Shown here one piece after another: positions 1 through 11,726 of a DNA stretch of 38,034 bases (position 1 is its first letter; the number at the start of each line of letters is the position of its first letter). The notes beneath the pieces were generated by a model. It saw nothing but the letters and a program-made list of their open reading frames with translations, made no database searches and was not told the DNA's origin. The DNA is from Ichthyophthirius multifiliis (Eukaryota > Ciliophora > Oligohymenophorea > Hymenostomatida). The stretch covers positions 1,175-39,208 of the forward strand of contig NW_004086754.1 in assembly GCF_000220395.1 (NCBI RefSeq), given 5' to 3'. The translations under genes were made by a program, and so were the position numbers.

Positions 1-627
1 AAAAATAACTTTTGTTATTTTATTTCCAAACTCATCTACAGTTTCTTCAATAGTGACTATATTTTCATCTTCATCTACTATTTTTCGTATATATTTTGTT
101 ACTTTTTTACCATCTGCGCCTATTATTTCTTCTACTTTTATTTTGTTTCCATCTTTATCTGTTATATATTTTGTTTTCTTAGTTATTTTATTCCCAAATT
201 CATCTACAGTCTCTTCCACTGTTACTTTATTACCATCTTTATCTATTTCTTATTTAATATTTTTTACTATTCTATTTCCTTTTTCATCACAAGTAATCTC
301 TTAAATGATATGTTTTCCATCTTTGCCTATAGTAATTTTTTTTTCAGTCTTTTTTTGTTAAAAAAAAATTAAGTTAATATTTTTTTATTTTATTTTTTTT
401 ACAATAGTTATTTTTCAATTCTTATATATTTTTTCTTCAGTTATTATTTTTCTCCATTTTTCCATATTCTTTTAGTTACATTAGTACGTGTTCCATCTGC
501 ATTTATAGTTTCTGTGACCCAAATATCATTTCCGAATTCATCTTTCATTTTCTTTTTTTTTCTTTTTTAAGAAAAAAAAAAATATTTTATTTTACTTTTT
601 TACGAACAATAATCATATTTCCAAATT

Positions 628-662
<35 letters not shown>

Positions 663-2913
663 ATATGCATATATTTATTTATATATATATATATAAAATA
701 CTTTCCATAATTTCATATTTTTCTTCCTCTTTCGCATTTTTAACCATTCTAACTTTATTTCCATTTTAATCTATAAACCATTCTCCTTCTTTAAATTACA
801 ATTCGTTTTTCGCCATAGGTTTTCCCGGTTTTTACGGTAATATAAACTTCGACCCTCCTATTGTTAACCCCCCATGTTAATTAATAAAAGTCAACATAGA
901 AGGATCTGTAATAATTCCTTCTTTTGTTTTTTCTCTTGTCCTAATAATATTTCCATATTTATCTACACACTCTTCTTCGACTTCGATTTCCTTAAAAATG
1001 TATATATTATTAAAAATAATATATACAAACCTCTTCAACCCATTCCCCTTTAGAATTTAAAGTTCTAATTTTCTTTTTAACTTTTCTAGTGATAATTTTC
1101 TAACCATCTTCTAATAAATTAGGATCAAAATCTGCATCATAATTAGGATTAGCTCTCATTATTTTTTTTTATTTTTCTTCCTATTTAATTTTCTTAATTA
1201 AAGCGACAGTATCTCCTATAACGCTTTTAAAAAAAGGATCTTTGAGCATTTCATTATCTATTTTACTCATATGTTCTAATTCTTTAATATTTAATCGTTT
1301 AGAAAGATCCAATGTGAAAAGCTCATCTACTTTTCCCAACAGCATTCTTTTTTATTCATCTGTTAAATTCGAGTTCATGATAAAATCTTTGAATTTTTTT
1401 ATGTTATTTTTATTTTCCTATTCTATTATTTTTATCTCATCGACTAATTCTTTCAGTTTTAATTTCATTCGAATGTTTTCTTCTAATAAAGCTCGAAATT
1501 TCTCTTTTTCTTTCTCGTTCATTACTATTTTGTTCTCTTTTTTTTCTTTCTTGGCTTCCTCTTCTCGTTTTTTTTAAATGTAAGTCATTTCGCTTATTTT
1601 CTCGTTTAGTTTTTTATTCTATTCTTTATATATATCAGCGTCTCGTTAAATTTCTTTCAATTTTTTCTCCAATTCTGCCATTTTACTTACTTTTGTTTTC
1701 ATTTCAATATTTAATTTATCATATTTTTCAATTAGAGGATCTTTTTCGGTCTATTTTATTAAATTGTTTATTATATTTTATAAAAAAAAAAAAAATACTT
1801 AAATAGATTAAGTAAAAATTTAAATAAGTTTTCCATCTCTTAAAATGTGACCAGGGGGTGTTCCGAAAATTAAAGCAGCATTTGCTGCTTATTTAGCTTT
1901 ATTTTATGCTTCAATAGCAGGATCTATTAAAAGTTATTATGCTTCTCTTTCATCTTAAATTAAAAAAAATAAAATATATATTTAAATAAATATATATATA
2001 TATATATATATATAATATAATATAATATACATAGATTTATATATATTTTTATATATGTTAATTATTAATATTTACTTTATTCTGCTCTTCTTTTTTTCAA
2101 AGATAAATCTTTTAACATGCCTTTTAATGTTTATTCAGCTTTTGATTTTTCTGTATCAAAATTATTAAATTTCCTATCTTTAAGAAAATTTTCCATTTCT
2201 TTAGATGAATCATCGATTTCTTTTCTAATTTCATCTAATTCATCTTGCTTTTTATAAATATTGCTTAATCTTTTTGCATCTTAAAGATCTAAATTAGTAT
2301 CAGTTCCTTTATCTGAAAATACCTTTATAATAAAATATCTGATATATATATACTAAATATATATAATTTATACTTTAGGAATATAATCTTATTATATTCT
2401 TTAAATAGGTTATTTTAAACCTTTGTTAATTTTTTATTTTATTTCTTATTTTATTGGAACTTAAATTTCATTATTATGTTTTATTACTTAAGTAGATGAA
2501 TTTCTTCTTCTTCCTTTTTTCGCTAAATCTTCTAGATTTTCTAGTAGTTAATTTGGATTAAATTCTATATTTGCTTTCATTTTTAATAATACATTTAATA
2601 ATGTATTTTCCCCTAAAAATATTTTCTATATTAAATTCCCGAATTAGTCTAGTTTTAATTCTGTTAATTGGAAATGTAATTCGCCTAAAATTAGTTAATA
2701 TATATCATGCGTCTTTTTTTAATAAAAAGTATATTAATATTATATTATTTTTATTTTATTTTTAACTTTTTTTAATGTTTCAACAAATTATAATTTATTT
2801 TAATCATTTGCTCTTTTCTATATATCTGCATCTACCCTTATTATCATTTTTTCGAGTTTTTATAATTTTTCCATGTCTATTTCAACATCATCTATTGGAG
2901 ATCGATTAGACAT
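1..2913 (-). CDS. Coiled-coil protein with D-x-x-G-N tandem repeats (3' part outside window)
   Basis: I do not recognise the family. The start is the ATG at 2913 (MSNRSPIDD...), next to a poly-T tract on the plus strand. Likely introns, all GT...AG on the minus strand, are 2323-2373, 1954-2075, 1751-1798 and 991-1030; one more may lie near 2720-2780. The middle exons encode Lys/Glu-rich, probably coiled-coil sequence, with a short conserved-looking stretch GTPPGHILRDGK near 1845-1885. From about 1000 to the left edge the protein has repeats built on D-x-x-G-N: DKYGN, DQNGNKV, DEFGND, DKDGNKV, DEFGNKI, DKDGNKI and DEFGNKI, each followed by alternating beta-type residues and Glu pairs. Between about 300 and 700 the frame is not continuous; a TA tract and long A/T runs there leave both introns and homopolymer errors possible. 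No signal peptide or membrane segment is seen, so it is probably cytoplasmic or cytoskeletal. That is inference. Confidence 0.72.
628..694. repeat. Imperfect (TA)n tract inside the first gene
   Basis: Nearly pure TA dinucleotides, interrupted by TTTA and TGCA. It lies between two coding-looking parts of the left-edge gene and is probably intronic, although no clean AG acceptor is visible beside it. Confidence 0.7.
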
Positions 2914-4119
2914 TTTTTTTTTTTAAGTTTTTTTATTTGTAACTTTTTTAATATTTTAATAAATAAAAATTTTGTTTTTTATAATTATTATTAATTTTCT
3001 TAATATATATTTTATATTTATACAGTTAATTTTTATTTTGTTTATTTATAAATCTCAAATAAACATTTTTTTTTTTTATTTTTGAAATAATATTAATGAA
3101 TTTATATATAAAAAAATATTATAGTAGTGTTATTTTTTTAATTATTTATAAAAATATTAATTATATTTAATATTTTTTTTTTTTTTTTTCTAATAATTTA
3201 TATTTATTAATTTATTAAAAAAAATCCTTAATCATTATATGAATCATTTTAAAAAACTATAAATAACCTTATACATTATATATATTTTAATTATTATATA
3301 TTCAATTAATAAAAAGAAAATTATCTTTGATTTTTCAATTATAATTTTTTTTAAATAAAAACATGTTTTGTTTTTGCCTTAAACAAATCAAAATAAAAGA
3401 AATTAAAAAGCAAAAACATATAAATAGCATTATTATATATAGGTTTTTTTTATATTATGATTAAAAAAACAAATTAATAATAATTTTATTTAATTTTTAT
3501 TTATTATTTTTTAATATAATTAATATGTTTTCTTAAAAATTATGTTCATTTTAATTAGTTATTTATATAAACAATTGCTTTACTTTAAATCTTATATAAA
3601 TTTGAATAGATAATAAGAATTAATAACTAATTTTAAATCTAAAATTTAAAAAGTTTTAGTACAAATAATAAATAATATTATTTTTCTACCTTTGAAATCT
3701 TAAATTCCTCTAATATTATATTAAAAAAAAAAGATAAAATAAATGATTATAATTATATATTTTAAAAGAAAAATTATAATTGATAATTATGTTTTTAACA
3801 TATATATTCTATTAATAATATGATTTTTGTAATTCAAAAATATTATTTAAATAAATATAAATCTGTATTTTAAAGTGTTTTAATGTTATGCAAAAGAAAT
3901 ACTTTATTTAATTTTATGAAGATAATTTTTAAAATCAGTAAAATTTAATTAATTTAATATTTTCTTATTACGCTTTAATTAATTTAAAAAAAAAATATAA
4001 AATAATTAACTTTTAAATATTCAAATTAAATTTATATATATAAATAAGAAAAAAAAAATATTAAAAAATAATATTAAATACTATATTATTATTTCTTAAT
4101 TTAAATAACATATATATTA
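2914..4119. other. Intergenic AT-rich spacer
   Basis: About 1.2 kb between the start of the left-edge gene and the stop of the REJ/GPS gene. It is almost only A and T with many homopolymer runs. I see no gene, RNA or repeat array in it. The promoter of the left-edge gene must lie near 2914, but no motif stands out. Confidence 0.6.
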
Positions 4120-4764
4120 TCAATCTATATATTTAATCTAAAAGTGTTACATTAACTAAATTTCCAATTTTAATACCTTAAATAATGTTCTAATAATTCT
4201 AACATACTTATTGTAATCCATAAATTACAAAGAAGAAACCAAAACAAAATACCTTAATACTGACAAACTTATACCAATTAAAAATGTGTCGAAAAAAATA
4301 CCTATTGAATAAAATAATAACCATTAATTAGAAGCTTAAGAATCAGTTAAAGAAATAGAAACTAATAAAGAATAATATAAAAACCCAATAATACCAATTA
4401 AAGATAAAACTCCTATTAGTTTAATAATTTTTTTTTAAGCTTGGAATGTTATACTTATTACTTTGTTTATAATATTTGATACAATTGCTAAAGTAAAATT
4501 AAGAAATATTTTTTAAGGAATAGTGTAATCTTAGACAAATACACAATTAACAACCATTGAGAATACAAATTTAAAATAATAAAGAGTTAATCTTGTGACT
4601 CGGTTAATTTTACAATTAAATAAAGTATATATTTCTAACAGATCATGCATTCTTAACATAAATAGATATTTATTTTACATAATTTTATTCGTTAAATTAT
4701 ATAAATGTACTTAATTTTTATTAAATATATCTTCATCAATAATATTTTAATCATTATTAACTTT

Positions 4765-4806
<42 letters not shown>

Positions 4807-5248
4807 TATATAATATAAATAATTACTAATTTCTATATGTTTAAAAGTTTTAAGATTTATTTCTGTAGTATCTTATGGATTTACTTAATAATTTTTAATC
4901 TAGCTTTAATTTTTTGATACTATAGGACTTTTATTATTAATTTGTAAATAATTTTAATTATAATTATCATTTTTATCAACTTATAAAGATATTTATAATT
5001 GTTTATTATTATTTTAAGAAAGTTATATTTTTTTTTAACGTTATCTTTTATTTTTATTATTATCAAAATTAAAATTAGTTTATTTTTAGTTTTTGTCTTA
5101 TTTCACATTTTGAGTATTATCATTATTTTAACTTTTATTTTTTTCTAATTTAGTGCTTACAATATATTTACTAAATTAGGAATAATTTTCAGATATATTA
5201 GTTTATTAATTTTTGGAAATATTACCTTTTTGTTATGATTTAAAATAT

Positions 5249-5312
<64 letters not shown>

Positions 5313-8300
5313 CTTTAATCTTGTTTTCTAGTTGAATATATTAAATCAGCTATTTATAATTCTTTCTATTATTATTTTATTCCTTACTAAAATAATAATT
5401 CAGTTAATTAATTTTATTTGATTGAACTATTCTTAAATATAAAGTTTTCTTATTAATCACGCTTTTTTAATATACAAAATAAGTAAAGATAAGTAAAAAT
5501 AAGTAAAATTGTAATCCAAATAGAAGAATATTCATACCAATTATGTAAATTCTATATGTTTTAAATTCCTTTATCAGAAAAAATACTTTATAAAGTTTCA
5601 TTATCAGTAAAGATTCCTTTTAAATCATTTACAAGAGTTTATTTACCATAATTTTTACATATACAAGAAATTTATTTAACAGTTTTATTCTCTGCTTCTT
5701 CTAAATATTTTTAGCAATGATTCTTTGTCCATTTATTTTTGACAACTTATATACACTAAAAATTTTTATGATTTTCAACTGGCTAACTAAAAACAAATTT
5801 ATTATTAAATGTTGTAGTATATTATGTTTTTATCTATTCATTATTATTATCAGTACTATCATAAGTAATAGATTTATCATATATTTAAAAATCTTAATTT
5901 TCTTAATAAGGAAAATCATTATCATATTTTACAATATTAGGAGGATACTCTCTAATCTATATATTATAAATTTTATTTTAATATTATTCTTAGTTTAATT
6001 CTTAATTTTCACTTATATTTGTTAAATATTTAGCTTTTAAATTATTTAAAGTCACTTATTAAGAAATTAATATTTTTTTATAAGTTATAGATTCTTCATT
6101 TGGAATAACATTATAATTTAATATTTCGGTTATCAATTAAATTGAATTTATATATTTTTCATTTAAACCTTAATTTTATTCATTCGTAAATTGTTTTCTT
6201 TAAAGTTTTTGAATATAATTTATTATTTATGCTTGTTTTAAAACAATTTGTTATGCTAAAACATATTTTTCATATTCATCAGTATTTTGAACAGGAATAT
6301 TTTAAATAATTTCTTTTTAACTTTCTAATTATTATTTCACATTATCAATATAACTTTCAATATCTTTATATGATGATGTTTATGTAATAACATCTAAAAA
6401 ATTTTTAAAAATATGCTTTAAAGATTCCTATACTTATAATCTATAACCATCATATGTCTAAAAATTATTTTAAAGAGCCAATAATTTATCTAAAATATTC
6501 TTTTATATACTTTAAATTTTCTTAGTATCTTTCAAAATTTTAAATTATTTATTATTAATAATATCAAATAAAACATTATTCAGAAAAGTTAATTATTCTT
6601 TCTCATCTTTATTTTTTTATTATTTATCTTCATTAACCGCTTAATCAATAAATGTAATATATTAATCTTTATTTACATGACTTTATTTTATGTTAACTAT
6701 TTAAGTTATATTCCTAACTATTCCATAAGAATCTTCTAATTTGCAAAATAATAATTCTGCTCCAAAAGGCAATACAGTTTCAAAATCATTAGTCTCTAAA
6801 TTTTCTATTAATAATTATCTTTTAGTTTATAATTCATTATCAATTTCTTTTTGATATTCATTTTAGCTTTTATAGTAATAAAAAGAATATTTAATTTTAA
6901 ATTCTAAATTTTAACAATCACTAATAAAAAAATTAAATTTCGTTTTTAAACTTTCTCCTTAAAAATTATTATTTTTTTCTTAAATTTTACAATTCTTATA
7001 GTAATTATTTGCTTTTAAATTATAAGTTATTATAGCAGGCATCATAAATGATGGATTATTAACAGTAAATCGTAATTAAAACTAATTATCATCTCCAGTT
7101 TAAAAATCAGCTAAATATTTCCAAAATTTAAATCTAACTTAATCATATTTGAATTTCATTGTATTTTTTACTTCATTTTTGTATAAAATAGTTCCAGTAT
7201 AAAAAACATTGTCTGTATTTTATTAAGTTCCTTCTTATTTTAATTAAACGTATACTTATTAATTTAAACATACTTTTTTATTTAAATTTTTTATCGAAAT
7301 AAAACTTTTTATAGCAGGAATTTCATACTCAACTGCTTAGATTATCACATCATAAGAAAAAAATTTATTTCCTCTTTCAGCTGACAAAACAAAACTGTAA
7401 ACACAATAAGGATTTAGAACGTTTTTTTCAACTTACATTGCGATACCTTATAATTATTATAAAACAATTGGATTGCCTTATTAATCTAAACATTGTTTTC
7501 CTCCCTCACTTACATTAATACATCTCCATTATATTGTTGCTCCGAAATTGTTTTTTATTTATATTTCTTTTTCTTATTCATTTATATCTATATCATCTAA
7601 ATAACCTTCAAATTAAGTAACTTAAGAAACGGATTACATCCTACTTCCTCCATAAATTTATACGATTAAATCTGTTTATTTTACTTCAAGCGTTATTATT
7701 TAATTAATATCAGGAATTTAAAAATTAAGTGATCTAATACCAATTCTTATATTATAATTAATATTTACTTTCACCGTAAAAGGCTTTATAGAGAATGAAT
7801 AGGTATTTTCTTTAAGTCTTAGTGATTATGTTATTCCCAAATCCTAATCCTTATTGTCCACTTGTTCAATTGTAAGTTCATATTCATCATCTACTTTCTA
7901 ATCAAAGCCTATATTTTTTACATATTTAAAAGTATTAAAACTAAACTATATATTAATTTCTTAATATCTATAAATTACAATTAATCCATTTTATATTTCT
8001 AGCTTAATATTATAGTTAGCATAAACATTTATAGATGTAGTATCAGTATATTTTTATTCATAAAATGAAACTGCATTAACATTAAATTAATATTATGCAT
8101 CATTTAATAACGAAAAAGATGGCAAAGTTATAGAAATATTATTTTATTATCCATTAATAAACTTATTATTAAACTAATCTATTTCATCTTAATTTAAAAC
8201 CGAGCATGATTATAAGGACCATGTAATTGATTTAAATGATTTATTTCCTATATTTTAAATTTAAGTAATTTCGATTTTTCCTTCTTAGTGGCTATACATA

Positions 8301-9394
8301 TTTGTTGTTTAAACTAGTTATGCCTCAGCACTCTTTGGATTTGAACTATATGCTACTGTTTATGAAATTTCTGTAAAGAAGTTTGTAACTTTATCATTCA
8401 TGTATATTTATTATATTTTATTAGGTTACATTTATATTATATCTCCTTTATTTATTGTACACTTCAAAGGATCTAATCTAATTGTAATTTGATTTTAATA
8501 AATAAAATTACAAGAAATATTTCCTTATAGCTTATCTAAAATAAAAAGCTCTTAACATAATTCAAGAGTAAACTAATTTTATTCTTTATCACCTTAAATT
8601 TTTGGATTACTTATATTTAGTTTAAATTATGGCTTATCACTTGAATTTCCAAAAACAATTATTAATTATTCAAAATTATCACTAAATTAAGCAATTGTAA
8701 TTATTTTTTTATTATTAATACATTTTCCTTTTGATGTATTAGAAAAATATTAAGGTAAGGCACATTCAATACATTAAGAATCATTGTATTTTAAGCAACC
8801 TAATTCAGTTAAAAGACATTAATGAGACCCATCACTTTTTTTTGAGACAAAATATTATGGTAAACATTCTTAGCAAACTTTTAATGATGTGCATTTTATA
8901 CAATTTTAAACACATAAATATAAATTTAAAGTTAAGTTATATATTTCTAGTTTACTATTATCAATATTATTTTTAAATTTTAAATAAACATTTTACTTAT
9001 CAATATAAGCCTAATAATAAAAACTTTCTTCAAGATATGAATCATTTTTATCTTTAAATTAATTATTTTTTGCTATTAAACAACCTCTTTTAAGTTTAGG
9101 TGATGTATTGTTTGAATATATAGCATATAAGCCAAATAAATGCGCAGATCTATTATGCAATATTACAGTAAAATTAATTTCACAATCTTTAGGACAATTA
9201 TATTTGACAATTCCTGGAGAATTTTGTAAAGTAAATATAGCTTATATAGAATTAGACTAATTATTTATATTTTATGAAAAATCAGGTACACATTCTTTAG
9301 TACTTAATTAGTATTTTATAACGCATGAAAGTGAAATATTTTAAGCTAAAATATGACTAAAGAAAAAAATAAATAAAAATAAATAAATAAGCAT
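4120..9394 (-). CDS. Large REJ-like/GPS-motif membrane protein, copy 1 (polycystin-1-like architecture)
   Basis: The reading frame is intact under the TAR=Gln code. Exons are 9394-5314, 5225-4827 and 4760-4120, giving 1,706 codons before TGA; the introns are 88 and 66 nt and both contain long TA tracts. Order of parts: signal peptide at residues 1-18 (MLIYLFLFIFFFSHILA); Cys-rich C-x2-C region near 160-222; a long beta-rich region resembling the REJ (receptor for egg jelly) domain, including a W-S-x2-S-C segment; a coiled Gln-rich region; a GPS-like motif near 1216-1250 with C..W..C...C-x-C and then QTLVND; a membrane helix near 1292-1312; a Gln/Asn-rich cytoplasmic stretch; then several hydrophobic segments in the last exon. 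REJ plus GPS plus membrane helices is the layout of polycystin-1 and egg-jelly receptors, but I see no PLAT domain or obvious channel pore. It is probably at the cell surface; its role is unknown. It is a paralog of 22518-28021. Confidence 0.85.
4768..4802. repeat. (TA)n microsatellite in intron 2 of REJ/GPS copy 1
   Basis: About 17 uninterrupted TA units. It fills most of the 66-nt intron 4761-4826; the paralog's intron at the same site (23159-23205) is shorter and only partly TA. Confidence 0.85.
5254..5303. repeat. (TA)n microsatellite in intron 1 of REJ/GPS copy 1
   Basis: About 25 uninterrupted TA units within intron 5226-5313. The paralog has an intron at the same place (23788-23839) with a much shorter TA tract, so the tract has grown since the duplication. 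Confidence 0.85.
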
Positions 9395-11301
9395 TTATTA
9401 TTTTATTTTATTTTGTTTTATTTTAAAGAATTTTTTTGTATACATATAATTTTAAAATGATATATTTTTTGATTATAAATTTAATTTAATTTATTTAGAA
9501 TAATTAAAAATAAATATTTTATATTTTGTATTGATTATATTTTTAGATACTTATTAATTTATCAACAATATAAAATATAAAATTTACAAATTTTTACAAA
9601 TAAATAAAAAAAATAAAAAATAATATTAATAAAAAATGATGATTTAAAATAATTTATTTTAGTTTATTTATGAATTATATATTAATAATAAATATTATTA
9701 AAAATAATATGTTTATTGTCATTTTAAAATATAAATACAAAATTTATTTATATATTATTTATAATTTTTTATACATATGGAAAAATATTAATTAATATTT
9801 ATATTTGTACTAACTAATATTACATTAAAAGATAAATAAATATATAAAATAAAATTATATATTGATTAAATGAATGTTAGATAAATATATGTATATATTT
9901 TATATATATATATATAATGTAATAATTATTTTTTTTATATTTAATTAATTTTTTTATAATCAATTATTATATTTTTATTTTCTCTAAGTTATATAATATT
10001 TTTATTATAACTTATTATAAATATAATAATATTTATTTTATATATATTTTAATTTTATTTTATTTTATTTTACTTAATAATTTTTTATTATTATTATTAT
10101 TATTATTATTTATATTTATTTATTTTTTATTAGATATATTTTTATTTTTTCTATTTTATCTCATCAAAATATTTTTTTTTATTATATATACATTTTATAC
10201 TTTTAATATGTTTTAAAGATTTATTTTTTTATATTATTTTTTATTTTTATTTTTTAATATTTTTTACTCATTATTTAGTTTAAATATTATTTTTTTATAT
10301 TATTTAATTTTTTTTTTTTTATCTATTTTTTACATCTGACTTATAAAACTAAATCATATATTCAAAGATTAAAAAATTTCATTTTATGTTTATAATTAAT
10401 AATTTATAAAATTCAAATATTTTTATTAAAATCAACTAAAGATTACTTATTAAACATTTTTTTATAAAATTTCAAATTTGATTTAGATAATCATATGTGT
10501 GCTCAGTTATCAAATCACTTTATGCAAAATTAAGAATTATTCATACTTCGTATTAGATAATAATTAAAAATAATTTTTTTTAGTTTATTTAAATAATTTT
10601 TCAAATAAAAAGAATAAAAATAATTTTCGAATATAAAGAAGATATATAGATTGCCATATATTAATAAGAAAAATTAGTTTAATTTATTTTTTATCGTATT
10701 TATATTAAATATAATAAATTTATCAAAAAAAAATACTTATAAATCATTAAAAATAATTTTTATAATTATTACAAAAATTTGTTTATATTATTAAAATATA
10801 CTATTTTTGAAAAATTATATAATATTTTCATATTATAATTAATATATAATATTTAATTTTTATATATATTTGATCATTTTGTTCAATCGTTTAGTAAAAA
10901 ATTAAATTTATTTCAATTTTAGAAATATAAAATTTTAATTTTAATATTTAATATTTAATACATATGTATTTAAATATATTTATAATAATCATTATATTTT
11001 ATTTATATAAAAATAATTTATTTTTATATTTTTTTATTTAAAAATATATAAATAATTTATTAATAATTTAAAATATTTAAACTAAACAAAATATATATTT
11101 TTTTTAATATTATTTTTTTTTATTATTTTTTTTTATAATTTTTTAAAAGCTTGATTAAAAAAAAATTCTTTTAGTATCCATAACCAGTTTTTCTCACATT
11201 ATATTTTTATTGAATTTGTTTGAAAAAAAATTATAAAAAATAATAAAAATTATTTTTTTAAAAATAATGGATAAAAATTTTAATTTGCTTAAACAAAAAA
11301 A
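9395..11301. other. Intergenic AT desert
   Basis: About 1.9 kb that holds the upstream region of REJ/GPS copy 1 and the downstream region of the B-box gene. The part from about 9,990 to 10,330 is strongly T-rich on the plus strand and contains an (ATT)n run. I see no coding signal or RNA gene. Confidence 0.55.
10086..10112. repeat. (ATT)n microsatellite
   Basis: About nine ATT units inside a T-rich intergenic block. Confidence 0.8.
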
Positions 11302-11686
11302 TCAATAATAATGAGGTTGTACCTATCCATTAAAGAATCTCCTATCATTATTTTATCTCAAACCAACACTATAACTTTAAATATTTTTAAATCTTTCCGG
11401 CGACAAATTATTTACAATACCATTACTTTAATCAAATCCTATATCCGGCGAAGACACAATCTAGTTTTTCCTATCGTTTTGAATTTAATGATTAATTACA
11501 TTTGAATAAAGTTGAATTTATTAATCTTAGAACTCTTTTTCAAGTTACAAAGATTATTTCTAAAGTAATTAATTAAATTATAATTCCTCAGGTTTAGCCC
11601 ACCTTTATAAGTCGCCTGAAGGTTTTTAGATAGCAAAAACATTATAATCATTAGGTACTATTTCCTATTTATTTTTTTGTATAACA

Positions 11687-11726
<40 letters not shown>

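Noticed and set aside
53-304. Plus-strand open frame of 83 codons
   Set aside because: It is the complement of the repeat domain of the minus-strand gene at 1-2913; the minus strand gives clear D-x-x-G-N repeats.
1242-1577. Plus-strand open frame of 111 codons, Ser/Phe-rich
   Set aside because: Shadow of the Lys/Glu-rich coiled-coil exon on the minus strand.
5717-5998. Plus-strand hydrophobic open frame
   Set aside because: Complement of the GPS-proximal part of REJ/GPS copy 1. The same kind of shadow occurs at 24342-24560 and 25032-25283 over copy 2.
11311-11505. Plus-strand open frame of 64 codons
   Set aside because: Complement of the well-supported last part of the B-box gene.
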